Assembly: GCF_024713945.1 (NCBI RefSeq)
Contig: NC_134686.1
Location: forward strand, 1,946,001 to 2,010,000
Length of the DNA: 64,000 nt
Origin: Dermatophagoides farinae
Lineage: Eukaryota; Arthropoda; Arachnida; Sarcoptiformes; Pyroglyphidae
Direction of reading: 5' to 3'
Shown here: in pieces, positions 42,501-53,632 of the stretch
How the letters are laid out: every line of letters starts with the position of its first letter
How positions within the stretch are numbered: position 1 is the first letter of the stretch
Program-made: the position numbers and the translations under genes
The notes under the pieces: model-generated
The model's input: only the letters and a program-made list of their open reading frames with translations
Database searches by the model: none
Told to the model about the DNA's origin: nothing

Positions 42501-43763
42501 TACGTTATACCTCTTATCCTCAACCAGGTATTGCATCGTCCTGCACGTGTGCATGTTCTTTCTTTTTTTTGTTTGTTTTGAAAAAAAACCACTATATAGC
42601 ATAAAGTTTCCTTCATAATATTCTTGCTTTGCACACACCCAGAGTTTTGATGACTATTTTCCTTTTTCCATTTATTTTTATTGTTTTTTTCATCATCATT
42701 TGATTAATTATCTTGTTTTTTTTATTGTTTTCAGTCACATACCACACAATGGAACTTTCAAACTGTTCATCATCATCATCAACAACAACAACAACAGCAA
42801 CAACAACAAGATTTAATGAACAACAACAAAAATATTTGCAAACAAGATCACCAATCTATTTTGGGACAACAACAACAACAAGAAATCAATACCCTTTTGT
42901 ATAATTATAGTAATATTGATATGGATCAATCAAAAGTATCTAATCAAGATATTCAACAACAACAACAGGAACCAATTATTGAATTTAATACAAAATTAAT
43001 TGATAATTTTTCATTACGTAAAATCAAAACCAAACCAATGATTGATCAATTTGGAACATTACATAATTTGAATGGAAATCATCATCATCATCATCAATTT
43101 ATTCGTCGGCTAAATCAACAGCAGAATAATCATCATACGCCATCTAACGTTGATGATAATAAATACATCATACAAATGAATACAAATAGACATCATCATC
43201 ATTTATCGAATAATATTGATCATATTTATGAAAGTATCGATAGTGATTCATCGGCAGCTACTTTGAATGAATATAATCGTCGTTTACAGCAATTAAATTC
43301 ACCATCATCGACGATTATTTATGGCCAAAAATCATCAACAACAACAGTCAATCAAGATGATGATCTAAGTACATCGTCTATTTATGAGGATAGACCATTA
43401 TTATTTACAAATAATTCAAGACGATTATTTCAATCACAACCACAACAACATCATTATCATTCGAATGCAAATATTTATGATAAAACAATGGCCGGTAAAC
43501 ATAATGATGATGAAAAAATGATGATAATCGATAATAATAATCATCATGAACAACAACAACAACATGGCCATTCGAATATTCTTTGGCATCTGAGTAAAGA
43601 TTCACCAGTTTGTTTACCAGATTTAATACAGAAATCAACAAATCTACTTGTATCATATTCGGCTGAAAATAAAATCCATAATAAAGTGATAATGAATGCA
43701 AATCAAAATACAGCAACAACAACAACACTGTTCCAGAAACAGCAACCTAATAATAATAACTAA
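38849..43763 (+). CDS. Cirl: Latrophilin-like adhesion GPCR, exons 3-8
   Basis: This is the orthologue of Drosophila Cirl/vertebrate latrophilin, a plasma-membrane adhesion GPCR. My exons are 38849-39041, 39271-39377, 39582-40598, 40697-40843, 40932-42499 (or 42527) and 42735-43763. With exons 1-2 this gives 4452 nt, 1483 residues. Domains in order: galactose-binding lectin (about 131-230, with ICNEGG and DPCPG motifs); S/N/T-rich linker; hormone-receptor domain (about 373-440, YCPSSF to DFSEC); GAIN; GPS with an intact cleavage site HL|T (Thr about 743) and tethered-agonist start THFAVL; seven membrane helices (about 768-1030); Q/H/N-rich tail with [10 protein letters not shown] poly-Q run sits in the loop between helices 6 and 7. 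Two joins are uncertain: the acceptor after 39377 and the donor before 42735. AATAAA signals follow at 43775 and 43806. Confidence 0.9.
41291..41320 (+). other. Cirl: GPS autoproteolysis site and tethered agonist of Cirl
   Basis: The codons read [10 protein letters not shown]. In adhesion GPCRs the GAIN domain cuts between the Leu and Thr of HL|T, here between bases 41302 and 41303, and the new N-terminus is the activating peptide. The upstream cysteines and tryptophans of the GPS (CVYW, WLTDGCW, CMCNH) are all present. The site therefore looks competent for self-cleavage. Confidence 0.85.
42033..42071 (+). repeat. Coding (CAA/CAG)n tract in Cirl extracellular loop 3
   Basis: CAA and CAG codons encode about 13 consecutive glutamines between FTQ and HSQ, between membrane helices 6 and 7. 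The mixed codons indicate an older tract held at protein level. The neighbouring helices look intact. Confidence 0.8.
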
Positions 43764-43774
43764 TTCAAGAATGA

Positions 43775-43780
43775 AATAAA
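43775..43780 (+). promoter_or_regulatory. Polyadenylation signal of Cirl (first of two)
   Basis: AATAAA lies 12 bases after the stop of the long tail. A second lies at 43806-43811. The close spacing implies a very short 3' UTR or use of later signals. Confidence 0.4.
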
Positions 43781-43811
43781 TCGATTCCGATTCATTTTTT
43801 TTCACAATAAA

Positions 43812-44806
43812 TTGTATTTGCCAAAACAAAAAAAATCTCATAAAATGCTAGTCTTTCAACAACAACAACAACACTCACAAAACACACACAACACACACAC
43901 CAAAACAGAATTCAAATGTAAATTTCAATTCCAGAAAGAAAGAAAACCAACCAACCAACCAACCACCACCACATAAATTCATTTTCAAAGACCTAGTCGT
44001 CAATGGGGAAAAAAATGTTTTTTTTTCTTTGAGCTCATTTCATTCATTTACCATCATTCATCACACCAAATTCATCAAAAATAAACTCTCATGATGATTG
44101 ATTGTGCCAAAATTTCACCATTGTATCAATCAGCCAATCATATTCACTATATATGACCATTGTCCATTATTTATATATATATGCAAACAAACGAAATATT
44201 GTTGCCTTTTTCAATTTCTTGTCAAAAAAAAAAAAAAAAAAAAAAAATTAAATCTAAAATCAAAACAGAAAAAACATTATTATGTCAAACCACCTTTTTT
44301 TCAGTCATTTTATCCATGTGACAACCATTTTAAATTTTAAACAAACAAAAAAAAAATTTGGCTTGTAAATATTATATATTCTATAATTCATCAATATTCT
44401 TATATATACCTGTTTATTGAATGAATAAATATAAATCATTTTTTTCAAATTCAAACTGAAGCAAAATTTTCCGTTATATAACTCTGTTATGTGTATATAT
44501 ATATAGCTGTGGTGGGTGGCATAGTGGCATTCTTTTGTCAACGACAACAAATCGCGAATTCTCTATGGTTTTTTTTTCATAATATTCTGCTGCTGTGGTG
44601 TTTTTTTTTGTTGTTGTGTATAGACTCTAATTTTAGAACATTTATTATCACATATGACATTTGGTTGTTCGATTTGTTTTTTTTTTGGTTCGATTCAAAA
44701 AAGTTCGATAATAGAGAAAAAAAATTTTTTTTCGATTTCATATTTTGTTAGTTATTAATTTCTATTCATTCTATATCCGGTTGTCTGATTGAATCTGTTT
44801 AATGAA
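43812..44806. other. Intergenic, no gene seen
   Basis: A/T-rich spacer with CAA and CCAA repeats near 43860-43970 and a poly-A run of 24 at 44224-44247. It presumably holds the AKR promoter. No open frame has recognisable protein content. Confidence 0.6.
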
Positions 44807-45989
44807 ATGGACAATAATAATAATGGTGACAATAACAATGAATCATTCAAAACAAATCAACAACAACAACAACAACAACAACAAAAAATCACCTTGAGTA
44901 ATGGTGTTACAATGCCAATGATTGGCCTGGGTAAATAAACTGTTAATATTTGATGTCATGTTTTCAGTAGTAAATGAATTTTTTTTTTGTTGTTGAAAAT
45001 TTTAATAGGAACATCACATAGTGGTGGCTATTCACATTCATGTGTTGTTTATGCGTTGAAACAATGTGGTTATCGATTAATTGATACGGCCAAACGTTAT
45101 GGAACTGAAGAATTTATTTCATATGCAATTAAAGTAAGTTTGATTTTAATACATTGTGATTTGTCAATAATTTTATGATTTGTTTAGGAATGTAATATTG
45201 ATAGAAATGAATTATTCTTGACCACTAAATTATGGCCAATTGATTGTGGATTTGAATCAACCAAACAGGCATTTCGTGGATCACTTCGTAGACTTGGTAT
45301 CGATTATCTGGATCTATTTCTAATACATTATCCAGAAGTATCATCAAATTGTTGTAATGATAAATGGCAAACATTAGGCGATACATGGCGTGCATTCGAA
45401 TGTCTTTATGATGAAGGCCTTATACGTGCCATCGGTGTGTCCAATTATCAAATTGATGATATTGAAAAACAAAATGAATATGGTTCAATGAAACCATTGG
45501 TGAATCAAATTGAATTCCATCCATATCATTATCCTAAAGATGTTGTTGAATATTGTTGTGACAATCAAATCCAAATACAAGGCTATTGTCCTTTGGGTGA
45601 ATATTGATAATTTTTTTTTTGTTGAGTTACTGAGTTTGATTGGAATTTTTTCCCCACGAAAATATATAGGTATGGGAAATCTTATCAATGAAGAACAAGT
45701 TCAAAATATAGCCAAATCGATTGGAAAAACTGCTGCACAAGTTTTAATACGTTGGTCATTACAACATAATGTACCTACCATACCGAAATCAACAAAATCT
45801 GAACGTGTTAAAGAGAATATATCTGTATTTGATTTTCAACTTAATGATGAACAAATGAAAATTCTTGATTCATTTGATAAAGAAATCAAATATCAAGATA
45901 TTAGTACTATACGTGAAAAAATTGATCAAAATCTACCAGATGGTTATAAATTGGATAAAAATCTTCGTGAAAGATTATTGGAAAGTTGA
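44807..45989 (+). CDS. Aldo-keto reductase, four exons, 325 aa
   Basis: Exons are 44807-44930, 45009-45133, 45188-45596 and 45670-45989; all joins are GT-AG and keep phase. It is an NADPH-dependent carbonyl reductase of the AKR superfamily, expected in the cytosol. The barrel starts with ITLSNGVTMPMIGLGT after a 26-residue N/Q-rich extension. The catalytic tetrad is complete: Asp67 and Tyr72 (LIDTAKRYG), Lys97 (TTKLW) and His130 (LIHYPE). Other family marks are RAIGVSN, NQIEFHPY, and a cofactor-binding IPKSTKSERVKEN. The length is normal for the family apart from the extension. I chose ATG 44807 because ATG 44802 is in another frame. Closest in style to the glyoxal/methylglyoxal reductase-like AKRs; the natural substrate cannot be told. 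AATAAA at 46127-46132. Confidence 0.9.
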
Positions 45990-46126
45990 AAGTAATCTAC
46001 ATGTATAAAGAGAAAAAAAATTCTGATTCAAAACACAAGAATAATTGAACCAGTGCTGCCTTCTAGTTTCAGAAATGATTGGTGGATTTTTTGTTTTTGT
46101 TTTTTTTTTGAACAATATCAATAATC

Positions 46127-46132
46127 AATAAA
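46127..46132 (+). promoter_or_regulatory. Polyadenylation signal of the aldo-keto reductase gene
   Basis: AATAAA lies 138 bases after the TGA stop and only 5 bases before the edge of the copia-like terminal repeat, so the transcript may end inside or beside the element. Confidence 0.5.
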
Positions 46133-46137
46133 CAAAT

Positions 46138-46284
46138 TGTTGTATTGAAAATATGAATAATTTATTTATACAAATTCAATGTTAATATATAATATATAAC
46201 AAAACTGTTTATATATGTTTGAAATAGAATAATTGGTAATTCTAGTTTTTCGAACAAAATACAATTAATGTTTTCATTTCAACA
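46138..46284 (-). repeat. Putative 147-bp 3' LTR of the copia-like fragment
   Basis: Read on the minus strand it starts TGTTG and ends CAACA, a 5-bp inverted terminus typical of Ty1/copia LTRs. It directly follows the polypurine tract at 46291-46285. It contains TATA-like (CATATATAAAC) and AATAAA-like (TATAAATAAAT) elements in the expected order. No second good copy was found in the window, so this is structural evidence only. Confidence 0.55.
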
Positions 46285-47400
46285 CTCCCCCTAGGAAATA
46301 TTAATAATTTGCAGCAGTTTTGAAATGATGAAACTGAAGTGAAGTTTGATGAAATTCCTAAATGCAGGTCTGTGACCCTGATGATGATATTCTTTCAATA
46401 CTGGTCGTATAACTTGTAGACCTTTGGTCATTGCATCAATTTCTAGTATGCGAACTAGAATGATAGTGCTTCTGTTGTACAAGAATATAGCAAGGCAAAG
46501 ACTTTTGAATGCCAATCTTTATTAGACAAGAAAATTTTGAGAACATTTTCCATTATCAATACTTTTTGTAATCGGAATAATTCTTTTACTTGTTTGTTCT
46601 CAACCAATCGATCAACAACAAATGTCGACATTGCTGATAAAGTAATTGATGTGTTTAAAGCATAAGGATCACTCAATAAAGTGCTATATGACCATAGAAT
46701 CTGTGATATTTTTTTAGGGCTTTTCATATATATGGATATAGCTGTGGAATTCATTTTTGAAAATTTGACCATTTCAATATAAGATGTTAAATGATCTGAT
46801 TCTTCTCTTGCTGACATGTTATGCAAGCCCAGGATATGAAAACCTCCAACAACTTTTGGAATCATTCCTAAAGCAATTAACTTGTCATTACTTGTCATTG
46901 TTGATAATCTTGAGTTATCAATTTTAACTCTTCATTCAACTGAGCAGCATAATATAAGCCGATAGGAGAAAATCCACTTAAACCATTTGAATGAGCATTT
47001 GAGAATATAGATGCAATTTGATCTTCTGTTGTGGGAATCAAAGCATTTGTATATCCATGACATTTTTGACATTTTCTTAGTAAACAAGGCATAATTACAT
47101 CTTCTACTCGAAAAACTTTTGAGTATGCAAGACATTTAGAAGAACAATATGATTCACTAACTTTAATTAAATGTGTCCGAATTGTTTCATTTGATTGCTG
47201 AAATGTGTTATGACATACTTGCCGAATTCTGCTGGTGTTCTTTCACCTAGTTGTTCTTTTTGAACTACAAACAATATTCGCAAATCATCACCTTTGATCA
47301 ACATTCTCTCGAAGGCATAGAAGCTAGAGCTTGATGTCGATAAATGTTGAATAATTAACGTAGTAAAGCACAAGTACAAAATAACGTATATAAAAGGCTA
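46138..47400 (-). mobile_element. Decayed Ty1/copia-type retrotransposon fragment (RT-RNase H end plus 3' LTR)
   Basis: Four consecutive minus-strand open segments in shifting frames (about 47400-47167, 47210-46895, 46898-46455, 46515-46291) lie in copia pol order. The first has MLIKGDDL, which resembles the region after the YVDD box of reverse transcriptase. The second has GLYYAAQ, as at the RT-RNase H junction. The third has GGFHILG, as in RNase H. The last has DAMTKGLQ, as in the conserved copia C-terminus. Its TAG stop (46293-46291) runs straight into a GGGGGAG polypurine tract and a TGTTG...CAACA repeat. The segments have frameshifts and the catalytic boxes are eroded, so it is dead. The 5' two-thirds and the upstream LTR are missing or unrecognisable. 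Individual motif matches are weak; their order plus tract plus LTR is the argument. The alternative is a degraded host gene. Confidence 0.6.
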
Positions 47401-50400
47401 AAGCAAAGGTCATTCAAAAGTATATTTCAGTTCTAAACTGTTCACATATAAATACATTAACTGAAATTATTGTTCCATACAATTCTAATAATCATTGTTG
47501 GCATATTCGTAATTCATTATATTCATAATATTCCAACAAAAAACATATGTCCATACATATTGTGCTAAACCTTCAATCCATCTTGACCATTCCACATTTG
47601 TGATGATTATCTTTCAAAACTAAAAATAAAACACTGAAACAAATGAACAGTAATATTAAATAATAATTCGAAAATCGAAAAATAGAATATTGACGTGTAT
47701 TTATAAAAAATTCGAGTACATGATTATGGTGTTTCACATGACACACATGTACATTTGTCCCTTTTCGACTTGATTTCTATTTCCCATAATAATCGATGGA
47801 TTCGTCCATCATTCAAGAATGATAATGAATGATGAACGAATCCATCGATTAATGTTGGGGAAATACAAAATCCTTTATGTTGTAATTCGTATATGTTGTA
47901 ATGTGACATTTGAAAGAAACACCACCACCACCAACGGTTTAAACTTGGCCAATATATATTAAAAAGGATTGAAATAATCAACTAATTATTGGGTTGGTTA
48001 TATAAAAACGACGAAACAAATTTTTGTACATCTAAATAGTGATAAAATGATCAAATAATATATCCGTATTTTTCAATGGGCTAATTTATTGTCTATTCCA
48101 TCATCGATGATAATCATGTGATTGGTTTTTTTTTCAATCTCTCGATTTTCAAATGAATGAAAACAGGCTTTTGCCTCTGAACATTTACCGGTTTTTTTTT
48201 CATGATGTAATGAATCATCAATCAATCAGATTATCAGTAGGATTCACTTTTTTTTTCATTTCGTTGATGTTTTGAATTTTTCTGAAATACTTACAACACA
48301 CATACTCTGTTTTTTTTTTTTTTTGCTCAAATCGATTTTCAATTTTACCAGTGGATAATGGCAGAAAAAAAAATCCAAGCCGGTTAGTTTTGTAAGAAAA
48401 AATAAAGATTTATCCAGATAATCTAGATATCTATAATTAGATATCATCAATAAATTCAGTAAGCCGGAAGTCACACACACACACACACACACAAACGATC
48501 CACATAATGTATTCATTTATAATCATCATATATCAATCATCTCTTTTGGATTTATCGCCATTCGATTATTATATAATTGATGATTGAATTATACGTCACT
48601 GTGATCAAACAAGAGAACAAAATGTGATGAATAAATTGAGCAAAAATGTCAGCAAGGAAATATGGATTGTTCAATGTACATGTTTTCATATTATTCCATA
48701 TTTCAATTCCACAGTATTTGGTCATTGATATGCGTATCGTTTTGCATACATACGTCAACCAACCAACCAACACTCAAATGGACATTACAAAGGACATTAT
48801 TTGTGCAAAACAAAAACAAAAAAAAAATCTTTTCTATAGTCTGCTAGTTTCATTTTTTTTTCATCACATATAATGACATTCAATCTTCAAGGTAATCTAT
48901 GGAAAGAAAGTGGCTGAAAAACAAACAAACAAATGAATGAATGAATGAATGAAATAAAATGTTAATTGAATAAAAGTAGTAGGCTTTCTTTTGCTTCATA
49001 TGGATACTGGATGGCTGTACAAAAAAAAAATGGAAAAATGGAAATGAAAGCTTTACATCCACATCCATGATGATGATGAATTCCATCGATATTCGGCAAA
49101 GCTTTCTCACTCTCTCTCTCTCTTCACATCTCTATATATATTCAATGCGTTGCTATGTTGTTGTTGGTTTCAGGATTAATTAACAAAAATAACGACAGGC
49201 AGCAGCAACTATTAATTTCCATTTCGCCCACTGAATTTTCTTCTTTTCTCTCTCTTTCTCTCACTTTCTTATTTCAAAATAATAAAAGATTTATAATAAT
49301 GATAATATTTTGGATGACAACAACTACAACAACAACAGCAACGACAAACAATAAATTCCGTGGGCGATTATATCTCATGATATTGTGATCACAACGCCAT
49401 GTATATGTGTGTGTGTGTGTTAATAAAATACCGATTATTTAAATGTTTCAGATACGAAAAAAAATGTACAAGATTTGGTGTTGATTTTGCAAGTGGATCT
49501 TAAGTATAAAAAATATGAATGATTCAGCTGTATCAATCGCACACACACACCATGATCAACAACTTTTCAACAAAAAAAAATTTGAATCTGTTTTCATTTT
49601 CCATTTTCCATTTTCCATTTTGATTACTGTCCAGCAGAAAATTTATCATTTTTTTTCCAACATCATCATTCAACGGTAAGTTTACATTATCGATGGAAAA
49701 AAATTGTCACATTTTTTTCCAGGTAAAAATTACCATAAACGTAAATTTTTTTTTCTCTCTCTCTTTCTGTTGAATAATCGATAAGATGTTGCTACATGAT
49801 GTTCATCGAATGAAATGAAAAAAAAAATTCGAACAACATTTAAAATAGGAAAAAAGAGAGTATTTAGAAACATACCTTGTTCGGTAAAAGGAAACATTTA
49901 TGTATTGGAAAAGAGAAAAAAAAGACTTCCATCACCATCGCCACCACCAACACCACCACCACCACCGCCGCCATTAACAACCTACAGTTTGGCTGTTTTT
50001 TTTCTAGATACATAAAAAAAACATTCGTATGTATTACACACACACACACAAACACATCAATGATCCAATCAAACAAACACATGTGTGTCATTTGTTTGTT
50101 TCTGGTTCCACAACAATCATCATCATCATCATCATCATCTACAACTTTTGATTTCATTTGTTCCACAACAATGATAATGATGATGATGATGATGACAATG
50201 TTGATCATCATTTATCCATCGTTTTTGTGACAATTTTCATTTTGTTTGTTTGTTTGTTTGTTTTTTTTTTTTTTTTTTGAGAGAGAGAGAAAAAAAAGAA
50301 CAGAAAATTTCAAATTCATCAAATGATGATACTTGTTGCTGTTGTTTGAATAAACAAACAAAATGAAAATTGAAATTGCCATATTCAATCTTATGATGGA

Positions 50401-51130
50401 CGATTCATGAGATTTTTTGTTGTTGTTGTTGTTGATTGTGTGTGTATGTGTGTTTGGATTGATTTACTTCCTTCCTGTGTCTGAATTATAATGATGATGA
50501 TGATGATGTTCCAATGGAACAATCGATTATCATCATCATCATCATTTGTGATCGAATGATTGAAGATCAACGTAACAATAACAACCAAAACAACAAACAA
50601 CAAAGGTGATTTGGTCAATTTTTCTTTTCCTTTAAATGCCAATTTTTTTTTCATTTCTCTCTCTGTATCAAACATTTTCTTATTTGTAATAAATTAAAGA
50701 AAAAAAAGAGTCATCAATGAAAAATGATGATCAAAAGGTTTTCTTGTCAAAAAAAAAAAAAGATTTTCAATTTTTTTTTCTTTTCATTCGAATTTCTATC
50801 GATCGATATACGATCAACAACAACCAAAACATCGATTTGATTTGTGATTTGTGATTTGATCAATCAAACTTGATGCAAAAGAATGCAATGATCAACATTT
50901 AATTAGTGATGATGATGATGATCGAATCATAATCAAATTGATAAAAAAAAAAATTTAGATTACAAAATTTTTGCTAAAATCATCATTCTTTTTTTTCTTC
51001 TTGTTGTTGTTGTTGTTGTAATTTTTCCAATATTTTAGTAGTAGATCGAACTCAAAAAATCAACATAAACAAACAAATCGACGTGAATTTAACGCATTCT
51101 GTTTTCAATATAAACAAACAATAACCGATA
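47401..51130. other. Intergenic, no gene seen
   Basis: Positions 47401-48060 and 48540-48800 are relatively unique A/T-rich sequence and could be the eroded rest of the copia element. The remainder returns to microsatellites ((CA)n near 48474-48493, (CAT)n near 50120, T-runs near 50262). A long hairpin lies at 47771-47869 and is listed separately. No exon-like frame was found. Confidence 0.55.
47771..47869. other. Long near-perfect inverted repeat (hairpin)
   Basis: The inner arms 47790-47814 and 47827-47851 match at 24 of 25 positions around a 12-nt loop. The arms continue outward with bulges (CTATTTCCC against GGGGAAATAC) to about 45 bp. The unit is about 95 nt, which is pre-miRNA-sized, and it is not made of microsatellite motifs. 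It could be a miRNA-like precursor, a small inverted-repeat transposon, or part of the eroded retroelement nearby. A minus-strand frame crossing it is a by-product. Confidence 0.6.
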
Positions 51131-53177
51131 ATGGCCGTGATCAACATGTTTCGACCGGAAAATGAACGAAAAATTTTAAATCAACAACAACAACAACAAC
51201 CACATGAATCAATTCATGATCAGAAACGTTTTCAACAATTTTCAAATTCAAAGTGTTCCACATCATCAACGACAACAAAAATCATGAAAACGTCACCGTT
51301 ATCACGATATAAATTAATTTTATTGATTTTATCGATAATTTTTCATTGTTATCTATCATCATCATCATTGATCACAGCCAACAAGACATCAATTTATTCT
51401 ATATCGTTGGCCAAAAATTTTCAACCAAAATTCAAATTAAATTCATCACTGAAAACAATTAATGATGATGATGATGATGATGATGATAATGTAAATTATA
51501 ATAGAATCGATTATACAAAGTGAGTATATCAAATATGAAGCCAGAGATTTCCAAATAGCTAAATGAACGTTTGAAACGTTTATCATAAACACTTGTTGTT
51601 GTTATTGTGCACAATTATAGACAGGTGAAGTGAATCTATTTTAAGATCTAGATATCTCCGGTCTGTCTGCCTGTGTGTGTATCTTAAACACCGTTTTCTA
51701 TATTTAATTACAAATCATTATGACTTGTTTTTTTTTGATTTTTTTTCTAATTTTCAAAATTTCCAGTCATTCAATTATAAAAATTTCCAATCTTGATCTA
51801 CATAAAATCTTCGATAATCAAAATGATCATCATCGTAATCATCAACCGGATGATAATCATGAAATACTATGGTATGATCAATCCGATATGAATAATACAT
51901 ATGCATTTGTACGTATTGGACCAAAAAGTTTGAAACGTGTTCGTCGTGATCTACGTTATCTTCGTGAACAGCCTGTTTTTGTTACAACAAATCTTCAATC
52001 ATGGTTAGATGCTGAACAACAACATTCATATCATCCATATACAACATTTCCGAAAAATAATCATGTCATGTCATCACAAACATTTCATTTACCGGCAAAC
52101 AATGATATTCACACTGCTACTGGCATTAATGAACATAATAATGATGATGATGGTGAAGATGAACCTGTTTATAGTAATCATCAATCACCATCATCATCAA
52201 CAACAACAACAATGATGAATGCACGTGTTGGTGGCCATCCAATCTATTATAGTAAATTATTACCAACATTTGTATTGAATCGTTATTATCCAATAGCACA
52301 GGTTAATCGTTATCTTCATGATGTGGCCAATTTACCTGATTCATCAGGTATAACATTATTCACCATTGGTCATACACATGAAAATCGTCCAATACAAGCT
52401 ATAGAAATATTAAATAATCCTAATGATCCAAATTTTCTATGGATTGATGGCTGTACACATGCTAGAGAATGGGTTACCGTTACTACGGCATTATATATTA
52501 TTGATCAGGCAATCTATACAAAAATTCCAATCAATTTTATTATTGTACCAATATTGAATGTTGATGGTTATGTATACACATGGACTAAAGATCGTATGTG
52601 GCGTAAAAATCGTCGTCCATATATTGGTAGCCGTTTATCACGTCATTCAATGCCAGAACGTTGTACCGGTGTTGATCTCAATCGCAATTATGATATCAAT
52701 TTTGGTGGCACTGGTTCGAGTAAAAATCCATGTTCATTTCTGTATCAAGGTCCAAAACCATTTTCTGAACCAGAAGTACGTGCAGCTAGTGATCTACTTT
52801 CGAAAAATCGTAATCGTATCAAAATGACATTATCACTACATTCATTCAATCAATTATGGTCATGTCCAAATGCATTCACAACCGATATGACTAAAGATCA
52901 TAATCATCATATGCGTATATTGCGATCAATACAACAAGCAGTACGACAACAGAATGGTATACTATACGATATTGGTCCATTAGGATCACGATTATATTTA
53001 GGTTCCGGTTTTATGATGGATTGGATTTATCATAAATTAGGTATTCGTGATGCATATCTAGTCGAACTTCGTGATCGTGGTTATTATGGTTTCATATTGC
53101 CAGCCGATCAAATATTACCAACGGCAACAGAAACATGGGCCGGTATACAAGTGGCCATACAGCAAATTTTTTTATGA
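51131..53177 (+). CDS. Secreted or membrane-anchored M14 metallocarboxypeptidase, two exons, 599 aa
   Basis: Exons are 51131-51519 and 51767-53177 (GT-AG, phase 2). It is a zinc exopeptidase that removes C-terminal residues. Zinc ligands are His361 and Glu364 (HARE) and His488 (LSLHS). Substrate residues are Asn435-Arg436 (DLNRNY) and Tyr540, and the catalytic glutamate is Glu563 (VELRDRGYYGF). The position that sets specificity (255 in bovine carboxypeptidase A) is Met547, which suggests hydrophobic, A-type preference; an acidic residue would mean B-type. A signal sequence follows Met52 (ATG 51284: SRYKLILLILSIIFHC), so that ATG may be the true start. An N-terminal pro-region (about 155-205) and a long H/N/D/S/T-rich linker precede the catalytic domain, making it longer than usual (about 420 aa). 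AATAAA at 53354-53359. Confidence 0.92.
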
Positions 53178-53632
53178 CAAATACAAAATTCACAAATATT
53201 ACAACGTCAACATTATTTTGTTTGTAGCATCCCATTTCATATATGTAAATTATCATCGTCATCATCGTCATCATCATCGAAGAATCGACAAAATTGTTTT
53301 TTAAAATTTTGGTTATGTTTTTTTTTTCTTTAAAAAAAAGAACTAGATATTCAAATAAATAAATGGAATTGAAATTGATAAAATGTTTTGAAGAAAAACA
53401 CTTAAAAAAAATCCACTTATGATGATTTGTAATTCAAATTTTTTTTTCTCAGCAATGATGCATTTATCTTATTCAAATGATGGAAAATGGTATTTTTATT
53501 GGAAAAAAAATGGAAAAAAAATCCATGCTATAAAAACCAAATCAATTTTTTCAGATTCATCGATTCACATCAATTCATTTCAAAGAAATCAAAGACCAAT
53601 CAATAGTGTATGATCGAACAAACAAAAAAAAA
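53178..53632. other. Intergenic, 3' UTR of carboxypeptidase and 5' UTR of neuropeptide gene
   Basis: The carboxypeptidase polyadenylation signal AATAAA is at 53354-53359. The rest is plain A/T-rich sequence. Only about 450 bases separate the two coding regions, so the neuropeptide promoter must be compact or lie inside its neighbour. Confidence 0.5.

Noticed and set aside
42713-42904. Frame with TTTTTATTT and [14 protein letters not shown] as the main Cirl C-terminus
   Set aside because: It is the less protein-like frame of the exon; the overlapping frame stays open for 342 residues with conserved-looking tail motifs. Kept only as a possible alternative tail.
43405-43728. Minus-strand 107-codon frame
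   Set aside because: It is antisense to the Cirl tail and its content mirrors the sense CAA/CAT repeats.
44641-44720. tRNA-like TPsiC sequence GGTTCGATTC
   Set aside because: No acceptor, D or anticodon stems can be formed around it.
47724-47981. Minus-strand 85-codon frame
   Set aside because: It crosses the long hairpin and has no recognisable content; explained better by the inverted repeat.
51720-51766. In-frame ATG 51720 as a separate start of the carboxypeptidase
   Set aside because: It lies in intron 1; the phase-2 GT-AG join from 51519 to 51767 gives a continuous protein with a signal sequence.
53419-53613. 64-codon frame upstream of the neuropeptide
   Set aside because: No signal, domain or splice link; it is probably the 5' UTR of the neuropeptide gene.
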